Source: an uncultured Butyrivibrio sp. (GTDB lineage: Bacteria; Bacillota; Clostridia; Lachnospirales; Lachnospiraceae). From it: 16,231 nt of DNA. Location of the stretch: contig CAMVRW010000020.1 of NCBI GenBank assembly GCA_947169985.1, positions 1 through 16,231 on the forward strand. Reading direction: 5' to 3'. Made by a program: the position numbers and the translations under genes. This document shows positions 1-5,678 of the stretch, one piece after another. The stretch's first letter is position 1. Every line of letters starts with the position of its first letter. The notes beneath the pieces are model-generated. The model was given only the letters and a program-made list of their open reading frames with translations. It searched no databases and had not been told where the DNA came from.

Positions 1-396
1 AACTCTGAGGTATCTGACAGGTATTGAATAGTAATCCCTGATTTTTTCGACTTCTTCTACGTATTCGTGCTTATATATGTCATTTCTGGACATGTTAAAA
101 GAAATCGGAACTACGGGAAGGTGATTGTCAAAGCAGAATCTTAAGAGTTTACAGGCTACCTCGACCATTTTGATGTCAGCCTTATAAAGAAGATCTTGTT
201 CCTCAAGAACAGGTATGAAATCAGACGGATATTGCATTCCATATTTAGGATCGACCCATCTCATCAAAGCCTCCGCACCGATCATTCGGCCGGTGGAGTG
301 ATTAAACTGCGGTTGATAATAGGCGAAAATATAGCCCTTCTCAAGAGCCTCATCAAAATGACTAAGAAGCTCTTTTTCACTCATCCTTTTCTGCAT
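1..396 (-). CDS. EAL-domain protein (c-di-GMP phosphodiesterase), 3' end outside window
   Basis: The 132 visible codons begin an EAL domain at once: YYQPQF at residues 26-31, then GAEALMRW (E42, L44, R46 form the ExLxR signature) and SFNMSR at 99-104, whose N101 matches a metal-binding Asn. EAL proteins hydrolyse cyclic di-GMP to pGpG. No sensor domain precedes the EAL domain, so either the EAL domain stands alone or partner domains follow beyond position 1. The start at 396 is supported by GGAGG at 403-407 with 6-nt spacing and by an in-frame TAA just upstream. The remaining catalytic residues (second-half Glu, DDFG, Lys) lie outside the window, so activity cannot be judged. The gene stands alone, behind the terminator of the tRNA. 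Family call is firm; function is inferred. Confidence 0.9.
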   Translation of the reverse strand, partial: MQKRMSEKELLSHFDEALEKGYIFAYYQPQFNHSTGRMIGAEALMRWVDPKYGMQYPSDFIPVLEEQDLLYKADIKMVEVACKLLRFCFDNHLPVVPISFNMSRNDIYKHEYVEEVEKIRDYYSIPVRYLRV

Positions 397-481
397 CCCG
401 CACCTCCATTACCTTAAACAAAGGAAAAACATTCAGTGTTGAGTTATCAGCATGAGTCACGTATATAGACATTTTAACATA

Positions 482-516
482 CAAAAAAGGATGCCAGCAA
501 TCAATTACCGGCATCC
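482..516 (-). terminator. Intrinsic terminator downstream of tRNA-Leu
   Basis: On the minus strand, GGATGCCGG (516-508) pairs with CTGGCATCC (497-489), with one G-U pair, around a 10-nt loop, and is followed by six T (488-483). It sits 19 nt past the tRNA 3' end and separates the tRNA from the EAL gene. Confidence 0.88.
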
Positions 517-534
517 AAAAATAAAAAAAAATAA

Positions 535-617
535 TGCAGAAGAAGGGACTTGAACCCTCATGTTGTTGCCAACACATGGACCTGAACCATGCGCGTCTGC
601 CATTCCGCCACTTCCGC
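535..617 (-). tRNA. tRNA-Leu, anticodon CAG
   Basis: The 83-nt cloverleaf folds cleanly. The acceptor stem GCGGAAG/CTTCTGC pairs at all seven positions, with one G-U. The anticodon stem CATGG/CCATG frames the loop TTCAGGT, giving anticodon CAG, which reads CUG. A long variable arm is present, as expected for a class II leucine tRNA. The T arm GAGGG-TTCAAGT-CCCTT is standard, and the discriminator base is A. The 3' CCA is not encoded and must be added after transcription. Confidence 0.96.
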
Positions 618-631
618 AAGCGACATCAATA

Positions 632-660
632 ATGATACCCATTTTAAACGCTCATGTCAA
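632..660 (-). promoter_or_regulatory. Sigma-A-type promoter of tRNA-Leu
   Basis: A consensus -35 TTGACA (660-655), an exact 17-nt spacer and a -10 TATCAT (637-632) lie 14 nt upstream of the tRNA 5' end. The -35 box is also the last two sense codons (TTG ACA, Leu-Thr) of the arginase-like gene, whose stop codon is 654-652, so one sequence serves both uses. Confidence 0.85.
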
Positions 661-1497
661 GAGCTTTAGGAGCTCTCCATTAAATTCATCATTCCCACCA
701 ATAGCGCTTCCAAGGTCACAGTCTTCCTGGTCGGGAGCGCATTCACCGCAAATATCTATGCCAAGAAGGCCCGAAACAAACTCATGCTCAGATGCGCCAT
801 TTCCTGAGTTCTCCGTCTTTACAAACGCGCCAGAAAAGGCTCTACCGCTCTCCCGTTGAGCCAACTCCTTCACAAAGTCCAGTACCTGCTTCCTGGTGGC
901 CTCTCCCTGGTCCCAGTTGGTCACAAGCTCGTCCCGGGAGATCACATCCTTATCGATGGAGAGGTACACAGGGAACTGCGTTTCCGGCAGCACAAGGCTG
1001 CTCTCGCCCTCCTTAAACACTTCTTCCACTCTGTAGAACTTCACCCTTTCTCTATCCTCCGGTAACAGCTCCGAAATAAGCTTCTCATCTGCCCCGATCA
1101 CATGGACATCCCTGACATACTCATTTGTATCAAGAACGTGGCAGATCCAGCCTCCGCAGGACAAAATATCAAACATAGGCCTTTGCATATCAGGATGATG
1201 ATCCAGCACCACCAAAGAGAAAGGCTCTTTTACACGGCTCAGGTATAGCGCAGATACATAGTGATAGTTGCCGTTATCGATGAAGTGTATCCCAGGAGCG
1301 CAGTCGCACCCATCATTAACGCCTTTTTCAGGCGACGTCATGCCCTTCAGCAGCTGCTCTTTAGCCACATCGTCACACATGCAATTGGTGCCTGCAACAA
1401 CAGTAAAATCCAGCATTCTTGCAGCATCTATGTTCTTATAAAAACTTTCCTGCTCGTATATTCCGCTAAAATTCAACACATCCATGTTCATATCCAT
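652..1497 (-). CDS. Arginase-fold (ureohydrolase-like) metalloprotein, 281 aa
   Basis: The protein carries the metal-binding pattern of the arginase/agmatinase/formiminoglutamase fold. DHHPD (D99, H101, D103) fits DxHxD, SIDKD (D182, D184) fits the second DxD motif, and H79 in GNYHY sits where the first metal His is expected. All six expected di-manganese ligands thus appear present. The region after the second motif (SRDELVTNWDQGEAT) does not look like classical arginase or agmatinase, so the substrate is unknown. An upstream in-frame start at 1545 would put codons inside the hairpin at 1510-1535. The ATG at 1497, preceded by GGGTGG, is preferred. It is the last gene before the tRNA and shares its 3' end with the tRNA promoter. 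Confidence 0.75.
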   Translation of the reverse strand: MDMNMDVLNFSGIYEQESFYKNIDAARMLDFTVVAGTNCMCDDVAKEQLLKGMTSPEKGVNDGCDCAPGIHFIDNGNYHYVSALYLSRVKEPFSLVVLDHHPDMQRPMFDILSCGGWICHVLDTNEYVRDVHVIGADEKLISELLPEDRERVKFYRVEEVFKEGESSLVLPETQFPVYLSIDKDVISRDELVTNWDQGEATRKQVLDFVKELAQRESGRAFSGAFVKTENSGNGASEHEFVSGLLGIDICGECAPDQEDCDLGSAIGGNDEFNGELLKLLT

Positions 1498-1505
1498 AAC
1501 CACCC

Positions 1506-1535
1506 AAAAGGCGGGCCTGCAAAAACAGGTCCGCC
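1506..1535 (-). terminator. Hairpin between mecA-like and arginase-like genes
   Basis: GGCGGACCTG (1535-1526) and CAGGCCCGCC (1519-1510) pair at nine of ten positions around a T-rich 6-nt loop. Only four T follow (1509-1506), then GGGTGG, which could be the ribosome binding site of the next gene. It may act as a leaky terminator or attenuator, since the T tract is short. Confidence 0.55.
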
Positions 1536-1597
1536 ACAATTCCACGATTCAAACTATATTTCCGACGGGCATAATCTCTTTTGCCCCATGCATGTCC

Positions 1598-2371
1598 TTA
1601 CTTCGCCAGATCTGCCAGATGCACTAAAGCATCCTCATCCATAATGCACTCGCCATGCTCTTCGATAAACATCGCCTCAGGTGCATTTACTGTCAGCATT
1701 TCTGAATACTCCACTCCGGCCCTTCTCATGTCATAAATGATGCTCTCATCAGCTGACATAAGTCCTGCCATCAGATAGAACCTGCCCTCGTGCTTGTAGA
1801 GGGAGGAATCAACAATAGGGAGCCTCTGAACAACCTTCGCAAATCTTGCGATTGCCTTCAGGTCGTCAAACTCCATCATGTACCTTGCATACTCAGAAAG
1901 TGGCTGATAACTGTACTGACTGTCAGCAGGCGCTTCCGGCGGCTCCATATCACGGCCGTAGATCCTGTTGATAGTATCTGTAACATTGGTAATGACCTCG
2001 TTAAGGGCAACTCCCTTGTCCCTACCGGTCTTGGCCTTGACCTCGTCAACCTTCTCCTGGGTCAGGGTCCTAAGTATTGTCTCAGCTGCTCCGCGAATCC
2101 TGTCCGCAGCCTTCTGAATATCCTCGTTACTCATCTTTACAGCAAAAATACGAACGCTGCCGTCCATCATCATGTTCTTGCTCATCATCATGACCTCTGT
2201 CTCCGGGTCATAGTCAAGCTGAGCTCCAACCTCGCGATTGAGCTGAGCAAAGAAAGATGTGGTGTTCTCAGCACCATTCACTACCGCCTCCGGCGTAAGT
2301 CCGATCTCGTGGAGTTCTGATGCTGCGATACTGCATTCAACTGTTGTTTCATTCATTTTTACTATGATCAC
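1598..2371 (-). CDS. mecA: MecA-like ClpC adaptor protein, 257 aa
   Basis: The N-terminus (MIIVKMNETTVECSI, then a helix with LHEIGL) follows the MecA pattern of a short strand, an N-E-T-hydrophobic motif and a negative-patch helix. The C-terminal part (FDDLKAIARFAKVVQ ... SSLYKHEGRFYLMAGL) fits the MecA C-terminal fold that binds the ClpC ATPase. Family members bring substrates to ClpCP for degradation, for example competence and stress regulators in Bacillus. The GTG start at 2371 is preferred because it reproduces the family's M-x-I-x-x-x-N-E opening. The AAAGGAG site lies 10 nt upstream, slightly far. An ATG five codons later is the alternative. Length is near the family norm. A linker of about 80 residues contains a charged helix and a PPEAP stretch. 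Confidence 0.75.
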   Translation of the reverse strand: MIIVKMNETTVECSIAASELHEIGLTPEAVVNGAENTTSFFAQLNREVGAQLDYDPETEVMMMSKNMMMDGSVRIFAVKMSNEDIQKAADRIRGAAETILRTLTQEKVDEVKAKTGRDKGVALNEVITNVTDTINRIYGRDMEPPEAPADSQYSYQPLSEYARYMMEFDDLKAIARFAKVVQRLPIVDSSLYKHEGRFYLMAGLMSADESIIYDMRRAGVEYSEMLTVNAPEAMFIEEHGECIMDEDALVHLADLAK

Positions 2372-2417
2372 TAAGCATCATCTCCTTTCTCGCATAAATA
2401 CCCATCCTTGTACTGTA

Positions 2418-2446
2418 ATTATATTACTTCGGATTAGCACCGTCCA
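2418..2446 (-). promoter_or_regulatory. Promoter candidate for mecA-like gene
   Basis: A perfect -10 TATAAT (2423-2418) with a 17-nt spacer to TGGACG (2446-2441, four of six matches to the -35 consensus). It lies in the 117-nt gap after the pilus cluster and would make the mecA-like gene a separate unit. No convincing terminator was seen in this gap, so read-through from the pilus operon remains possible. Confidence 0.45.
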
Positions 2447-2488
2447 CAGGAGACTGCTAAAAAAACTATTAACTGTATTATAATTCTA

Positions 2489-2758
2489 TTATTTACCTTC
2501 CAGATCTGCCACCCTGACCGGTTCACCGTTCAAAAGAATGTATCCCGGAGGGAGCTTTGACGCGTCTGCCATGGAAGTGTAATGGGTCTTTTCATGCTTG
2601 TGGGGCATAGCCCCTGACTCCCGCCCAAATTTCTTTTTATTAAAGGTATCGTAGTGTTTTACAGGCCCGTTTCCCTGCCCAAGTTTCTTTTTCCTGATAG
2701 CCAGGACTATGTAAGCAATAATCCCCACATAAAGGATCACAAAGATAAATCCATCCAT
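2489..2758 (-). CDS. Small single-span membrane protein of unknown function, 89 aa
   Basis: Residues 2-21 (DGFIFVILYVGIIAYIVLAI) form one hydrophobic span, followed by RKKK. This predicts an N-out, C-in orientation with a soluble, basic and polar tail of about 65 residues ending in PPGYILLNGEPVRVADLEGK. I do not recognise the family. The ATG at 2758 is chosen because GGGAGG lies just upstream. A TTG start at 2794 would add twelve hydrophilic residues. It follows the second sortase by 36 nt, so it may belong to the pilus operon, as a sortase partner or anchor, but this is inference from position only. Confidence 0.6.
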   Translation of the reverse strand: MDGFIFVILYVGIIAYIVLAIRKKKLGQGNGPVKHYDTFNKKKFGRESGAMPHKHEKTHYTSMADASKLPPGYILLNGEPVRVADLEGK

Positions 2759-2794
2759 ACAACCTCCCTCTCGGCGCATTGCCGCATCAACCAA

Positions 2795-3439
2795 CTATTT
2801 TCTCTCATGTCTGCTGTCCCTTACAGCCTTAAGAACATCAGGCTCAGATCCGGTCTCGCTGATCTCTCCTGTAGCTTCACACCTTACTGTCACACGGTTT
2901 GCGCCGCCCACGGTACAGGTAAACATGGTGAAATCCCAGTCACCCTCCTCCATTTCAAAGGAATCATAGGCCCCAAGGGTCTCAATATTGGTCACCTGAT
3001 AATAGAAGCTTCTGCCGTTCATATCCGTCACAATGACGCTGTCGCCGGTCTTCAGCTGGTTCAGATTCCCGAAGTGCTCCGGATAATTGTGACCACAGAC
3101 GATCAGATCATTATCATAAGCCGATCCCATATACCTGCAGATGCTGAGCTTTGCATTAGTCTTGCTCCATTCGTCCTGAACAGGCAGCAAAAGACCTAAT
3201 GACGGTATCTCAACTGTTCCAACAAAGCTGCGACCTACCACATCCACCACAGGCATAGGGCCTGAAAAATCTCCAGGCAGTACTGAAGGAGGCATCTGGT
3301 CTATAACACCCTCCAAAAGCTCTTCAGAAGCCGCTCCTGCCGCCGCATTCTCATTGAAGTTATAACGTACCAGAATTGCAGCAAGGACAATTAAAGCCAC
3401 TCCTATGGCTATATAAATATATCCATGAATCTTCTTCAT
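2795..3439 (-). CDS. Second sortase (class not resolved), 214 aa
   Basis: An N-terminal membrane anchor (residues 6-24) is followed by the sortase beta-barrel: FVGTVEIPSLGLLLPVQ at 72-88, the catalytic His in CGHNY (H117), the catalytic Cys in TMFTC (C175) and the Arg in ANRVTVR (R182). The triad is complete. Unlike the upstream pilus sortase, it lacks a C-terminal membrane span and the class C sequence TCTPYGVNTHR. It has TCTVGGANR instead, so it is a different sortase type, perhaps for wall anchoring of the finished pilus or for the minor pilin. It follows the minor pilin by 81 nt, a gap containing a hairpin and an extended -10 promoter candidate. Sortase identity is firm; substrate is unknown. 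Confidence 0.88.
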   Translation of the reverse strand: MKKIHGYIYIAIGVALIVLAAILVRYNFNENAAAGAASEELLEGVIDQMPPSVLPGDFSGPMPVVDVVGRSFVGTVEIPSLGLLLPVQDEWSKTNAKLSICRYMGSAYDNDLIVCGHNYPEHFGNLNQLKTGDSVIVTDMNGRSFYYQVTNIETLGAYDSFEMEEGDWDFTMFTCTVGGANRVTVRCEATGEISETGSEPDVLKAVRDSRHERK

Positions 3440-3459
3440 TTAATTCATCCTCTTCCTAG

Positions 3460-3468
3460 ATTATAACA
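3460..3468 (-). promoter_or_regulatory. Extended -10 promoter candidate before second sortase
   Basis: The minus strand reads TGTTATAAT, an exact TGn-TATAAT extended -10 element. No good -35 is present at 16-18 nt, which extended -10 promoters can tolerate. Initiation about 7 nt downstream would leave a very short leader ending in GGAAGAGG, close to the start at 3439. Confidence 0.4.
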
Positions 3469-3470
3469 CA

Positions 3471-3502
3471 GCCCCATGGAATATTTCCTAATCCCATGGG
3501 GC
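3471..3502 (-). repeat. Perfect 9-bp inverted repeat (GCCCCATGG/CCATGGGGC)
   Basis: The arms 3471-3479 and 3494-3502 are perfectly complementary around a 14-nt loop, and GGGGCCCC overlaps the distal arm. No T tract follows on the minus strand, so this is not a standard intrinsic terminator. It abuts the extended -10 element and could be an operator, or an mRNA hairpin that shapes the 3' end of the pilin message. Confidence 0.6.
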
Positions 3503-3520
3503 CCCAATTACTTCTATCAT

Positions 3521-4675
3521 TTATGCTGTTTTGTTATTTTTCCTGATTCCCTTTACAATGAAGAACACTCCAAGGATCAAAAGGAATGGAAGTGGCCACC
3601 AGAGCTGTCCTGTCTGAGGAAGTCTTTTGGCACCAAGTACCTGCGGCTTTCTAACTGCACCAAGAACCTCAGGAATGCTCCTTATAGCTCCAAGTACATC
3701 CGGAGTCCCAGGAGTTCCGGGAGCATCAGGTGTTCCGGGTGTATCTGGTGTATCCGGAGTGTCAGGCGTATCTGGCGTGTCCGGAGCCTCAGGTGGTGTG
3801 TAAGTATTGGTGCACACAAACTCAAAATCCGTTCCGTACTGGAAGATTTCCATACTACCTGTGTAGCCGTTTCCCGGGTCAACCTCTTCCACTGAATAGC
3901 TGTGGGCTCCAATATTTGACCACTTATAGAACCAATTATTCGAAGCGGAAAGTTCCACTGTAGTCATCAGCTCGCCATCGCAATAAATCCTGAAAGTAAC
4001 GGATGAAGGACGATTTGCCTCATATCCGCTGTCGTTCCAACGCTTTAAAATATGGCAGTTTGTCTTAACATCGTTCTGTAGCTTTGACTTCTTAGGTGAA
4101 GCCTCAGGAGCGTAGTTTACGGTGATTCCACCATCCTCTGCCAACTCAAGAATCGGAACAGGATAAACGAAGTTCACGAAGGAATGTGTGTATCCATCCT
4201 TATCAAGTTTGTCGCTGAGTACATAGTAAACGCCAAGCTTAAGGTCTGTGTAATAGGTCTTTCCATTTCCATCGGAAACGCCTGAAGCTACTGCCGAAAT
4301 GTCTTTTGCATTAATATAATCCAGAAGCTTGTCTGAATCACTTGCCGCCGCATAATCAACGCAGGATTTCCATTCATCGTAGTTGAATCCGTTGTTGAAG
4401 AAATCGCTGTCCGCAAAGCACCCTTTAAACTCATCTGTTATGGTGTACTTGCCCTTTTCGTCGATGGTAGCCACTAGATAGATGTGGGAGGAAACGCCCG
4501 CCAAAAGCTCCTCGTCAACAGACAGGTGGGTGATGGTAAGTGCACCCTTCTTTGCCGTATCTATCGTGGCAGCGCCTGCAGCAAAAGAGCTAACGGCGTT
4601 AATTGACACAGCGGCCAAAAACACAGTTATGAACGTCAATATTCGAATAAGATTTTTCTTTCCTATCCTCTTCAT
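3521..4675 (-). CDS. Minor/basal pilin, LPQTG-anchored, with Cna-B domain, 384 aa
   Basis: A Sec signal peptide (basic MKRIGKK, hydrophobic 10-33) starts a wall-anchored protein. The N-terminal half is a pilin-like domain that ends in ITVNYAPEASPKK (184-196), a possible degenerate pilin motif with Lys195/196. Residues about 200-293 resemble a Cna-B domain with an E-box-like SVEEV (261-265). A Pro-Asp-Thr spacer (298-326) and three VLGA motifs (327-349) lead to the sorting signal LPQTG (352-356), a hydrophobic span and the charged tail KGIRKNNKTA. Length, Pro-rich tail and position after the pilus sortase fit a basal pilin that ties the fibre to peptidoglycan. GAGG lies 6 nt before the ATG; the gap to srtC is 11 nt. 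Confidence 0.85.
   Translation of the reverse strand: MKRIGKKNLIRILTFITVFLAAVSINAVSSFAAGAATIDTAKKGALTITHLSVDEELLAGVSSHIYLVATIDEKGKYTITDEFKGCFADSDFFNNGFNYDEWKSCVDYAAASDSDKLLDYINAKDISAVASGVSDGNGKTYYTDLKLGVYYVLSDKLDKDGYTHSFVNFVYPVPILELAEDGGITVNYAPEASPKKSKLQNDVKTNCHILKRWNDSGYEANRPSSVTFRIYCDGELMTTVELSASNNWFYKWSNIGAHSYSVEEVDPGNGYTGSMEIFQYGTDFEFVCTNTYTPPEAPDTPDTPDTPDTPDTPGTPDAPGTPGTPDVLGAIRSIPEVLGAVRKPQVLGAKRLPQTGQLWWPLPFLLILGVFFIVKGIRKNNKTA
3623..3697 (-). repeat. Three VLGA-(I/V/K)-R motif repeats next to the sorting signal
   Basis: In residues 327-351, VLGAIR, VLGAVR and VLGAKR occur 9-10 residues apart, separated by SIPE and KPQ, and end directly at LPQTG. The unit is basic and hydrophobic, unlike the acidic Pro-rich tract before it. 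Confidence 0.8.
3698..3784 (-). repeat. Pro-Asp-Thr tandem repeat encoded by 9-bp units
   Basis: Residues 298-326 consist of (P-D-T)x5 followed by PGT, PDA, PGT, PGT, PD units. The DNA repeats 9-bp near-copies (for example GTATCTGGT, GTATCCGGA, GTATCTGGC on the plus strand). This is a wall-spanning spacer and a possible site of copy-number change. Confidence 0.85.
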
Positions 4676-4686
4676 AAGTATCCTCG

Positions 4687-5541
4687 TTACTCTTTGTTAC
4701 CCTTCTTCCTTGCAGGTCTCTTTGAAGTCCTGAAAAGGAAAATAATAAATATGATCAGCAGAAGCGGTGCTCCGATAAATGGCGCCACCACTAAATTGCC
4801 CATTCTTGTGGCATCTGCCGGTACGATCAGTTTAGTTTCTTCATTATAGTCAACACGCTTTGCCCGGACAAGAAGTCTGTGGGTATTTACACCGTAGGGT
4901 GTACATGTTACCAGCGTGACATATTCTTTGTCATTTACGATTGCCAGATTCTGTGTCTCTTCCGGCAATACGATGTTGATCTGATCAACCTGATAAGCGA
5001 AGGTCTGATCCATTACGTGTAAAAGAAATGAATCCCCCACGATCATCTGATCCAGATCTGTAAACAGTTTAGCAGAAGGCAGTCCCCTGTGTCCTGAAAG
5101 CACTACGTGGGTGCCCTTCGTTCCCGTAGGAAAAGAGGTTCCTTCCAAATGTCCTATACCTACCTGAAGAACGGATTCCTCAGTTCCATGGTATATAGGA
5201 AGATTAACTCCGATGTTTTCTATCTCTATTGTACCTATGATCCCGGTACCTGTGGGATCCAGAATACTGTTGTACTCTGCAAGTTCCTCTTCTGAAAGAG
5301 TAAAGCTCATGGGTCTTGTTACAAGATCCTCGTTATATCTTTTTGCTGCTTCCCAGAATTCGCTGTAGTCTTTTTCTGAAAGTGCACTCAGTGCCGCATC
5401 GTAGGAAGCTACCGCCCGGCTCTGATGCTTGGAGTTAATGTAATTACTTACTGACGGATATAAGAATACCGCAATACCCGCCACAAATATCAGTGAAAAT
5501 ATTATACTGGGTATTTTCTTTTTAAGTGTTTCTTTGTTCAT
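4687..5541 (-). CDS. srtC: Class C pilus-polymerising sortase, 284 aa
   Basis: Class C sortases join pilin subunits by cleaving LPxTG-type motifs and passing the acyl group to a pilin lysine. Here an N-terminal span (11-29) and a C-terminal span (about 250-270, then RTSKRPARKK) flank the barrel. PIYHGT (115-120), VLSGHRGLPSAKLFTDLD with His151, and VTCTPYGVNTHRLLVR with Cys213 and Arg222 are class C hallmarks. I see no clear DPW/DPF lid; only LDPTG at 94-98, which is probably the start of the barrel. The gene follows the major pilin by 137 nt, a gap with two hairpins. Its Shine-Dalgarno site is poor (AGGG against the ATG), consistent with less enzyme than pilin. Confidence 0.93.
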   Translation of the reverse strand: MNKETLKKKIPSIIFSLIFVAGIAVFLYPSVSNYINSKHQSRAVASYDAALSALSEKDYSEFWEAAKRYNEDLVTRPMSFTLSEEELAEYNSILDPTGTGIIGTIEIENIGVNLPIYHGTEESVLQVGIGHLEGTSFPTGTKGTHVVLSGHRGLPSAKLFTDLDQMIVGDSFLLHVMDQTFAYQVDQINIVLPEETQNLAIVNDKEYVTLVTCTPYGVNTHRLLVRAKRVDYNEETKLIVPADATRMGNLVVAPFIGAPLLLIIFIIFLFRTSKRPARKKGNKE

Positions 5542-5579
5542 TTCCCTATTACATTTCTCTTTTGAATCAATCCTGTATC

Positions 5580-5637
5580 TTCCGGAAAAGAGCTATTGCC
5601 CTCCCCCGGAAAACACAGTAGTTTCATATTTTGAAAC
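5580..5637 (-). repeat. Two inverted repeats between major pilin and srtC
   Basis: GTTTCA/TGAAAC (5621-5626 and 5632-5637, 5-nt loop) and TTCCGG/CCGGAA (5580-5585 and 5606-5611) are both perfect. Neither is followed by a T run. They could be mRNA-stabilising or processing hairpins at the 3' end of the pilin message. Confidence 0.5.
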
Positions 5638-5678
5638 AAGATTCAATTTATATAAACTTTTTCATACCCATTAAAAAA

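Noticed and set aside
444..451. GCTGATAA on the minus strand upstream of the EAL gene, close to the sigma-28 -10 GCCGATAA.
   Set aside because: The only TAAA upstream is 21 nt away instead of about 15, so a flagellar-type promoter is not supported.
377..619. Minus-strand open frame of 80 codons across the tRNA.
   Set aside because: It covers the tRNA and its terminator; it is a chance frame.
560..1065. Plus-strand open frames over the tRNA and the arginase-like gene.
   Set aside because: They lie opposite a gene with clear metal-binding motifs and encode low-complexity Ser/Pro/Arg-rich peptides with no recognisable family.
1498..1545. Longer start for the arginase-like protein at 1545.
   Set aside because: The extra 16 residues would be encoded by the hairpin at 1510-1535, have no ribosome site, and precede the GGGTGG-supported ATG.
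2459..2490. AT-rich stretch with TATAAT and a T7 run after the small membrane protein gene.
   Set aside because: No stable stem precedes the T run and no -35 box matches, so neither a terminator nor a promoter is called here.
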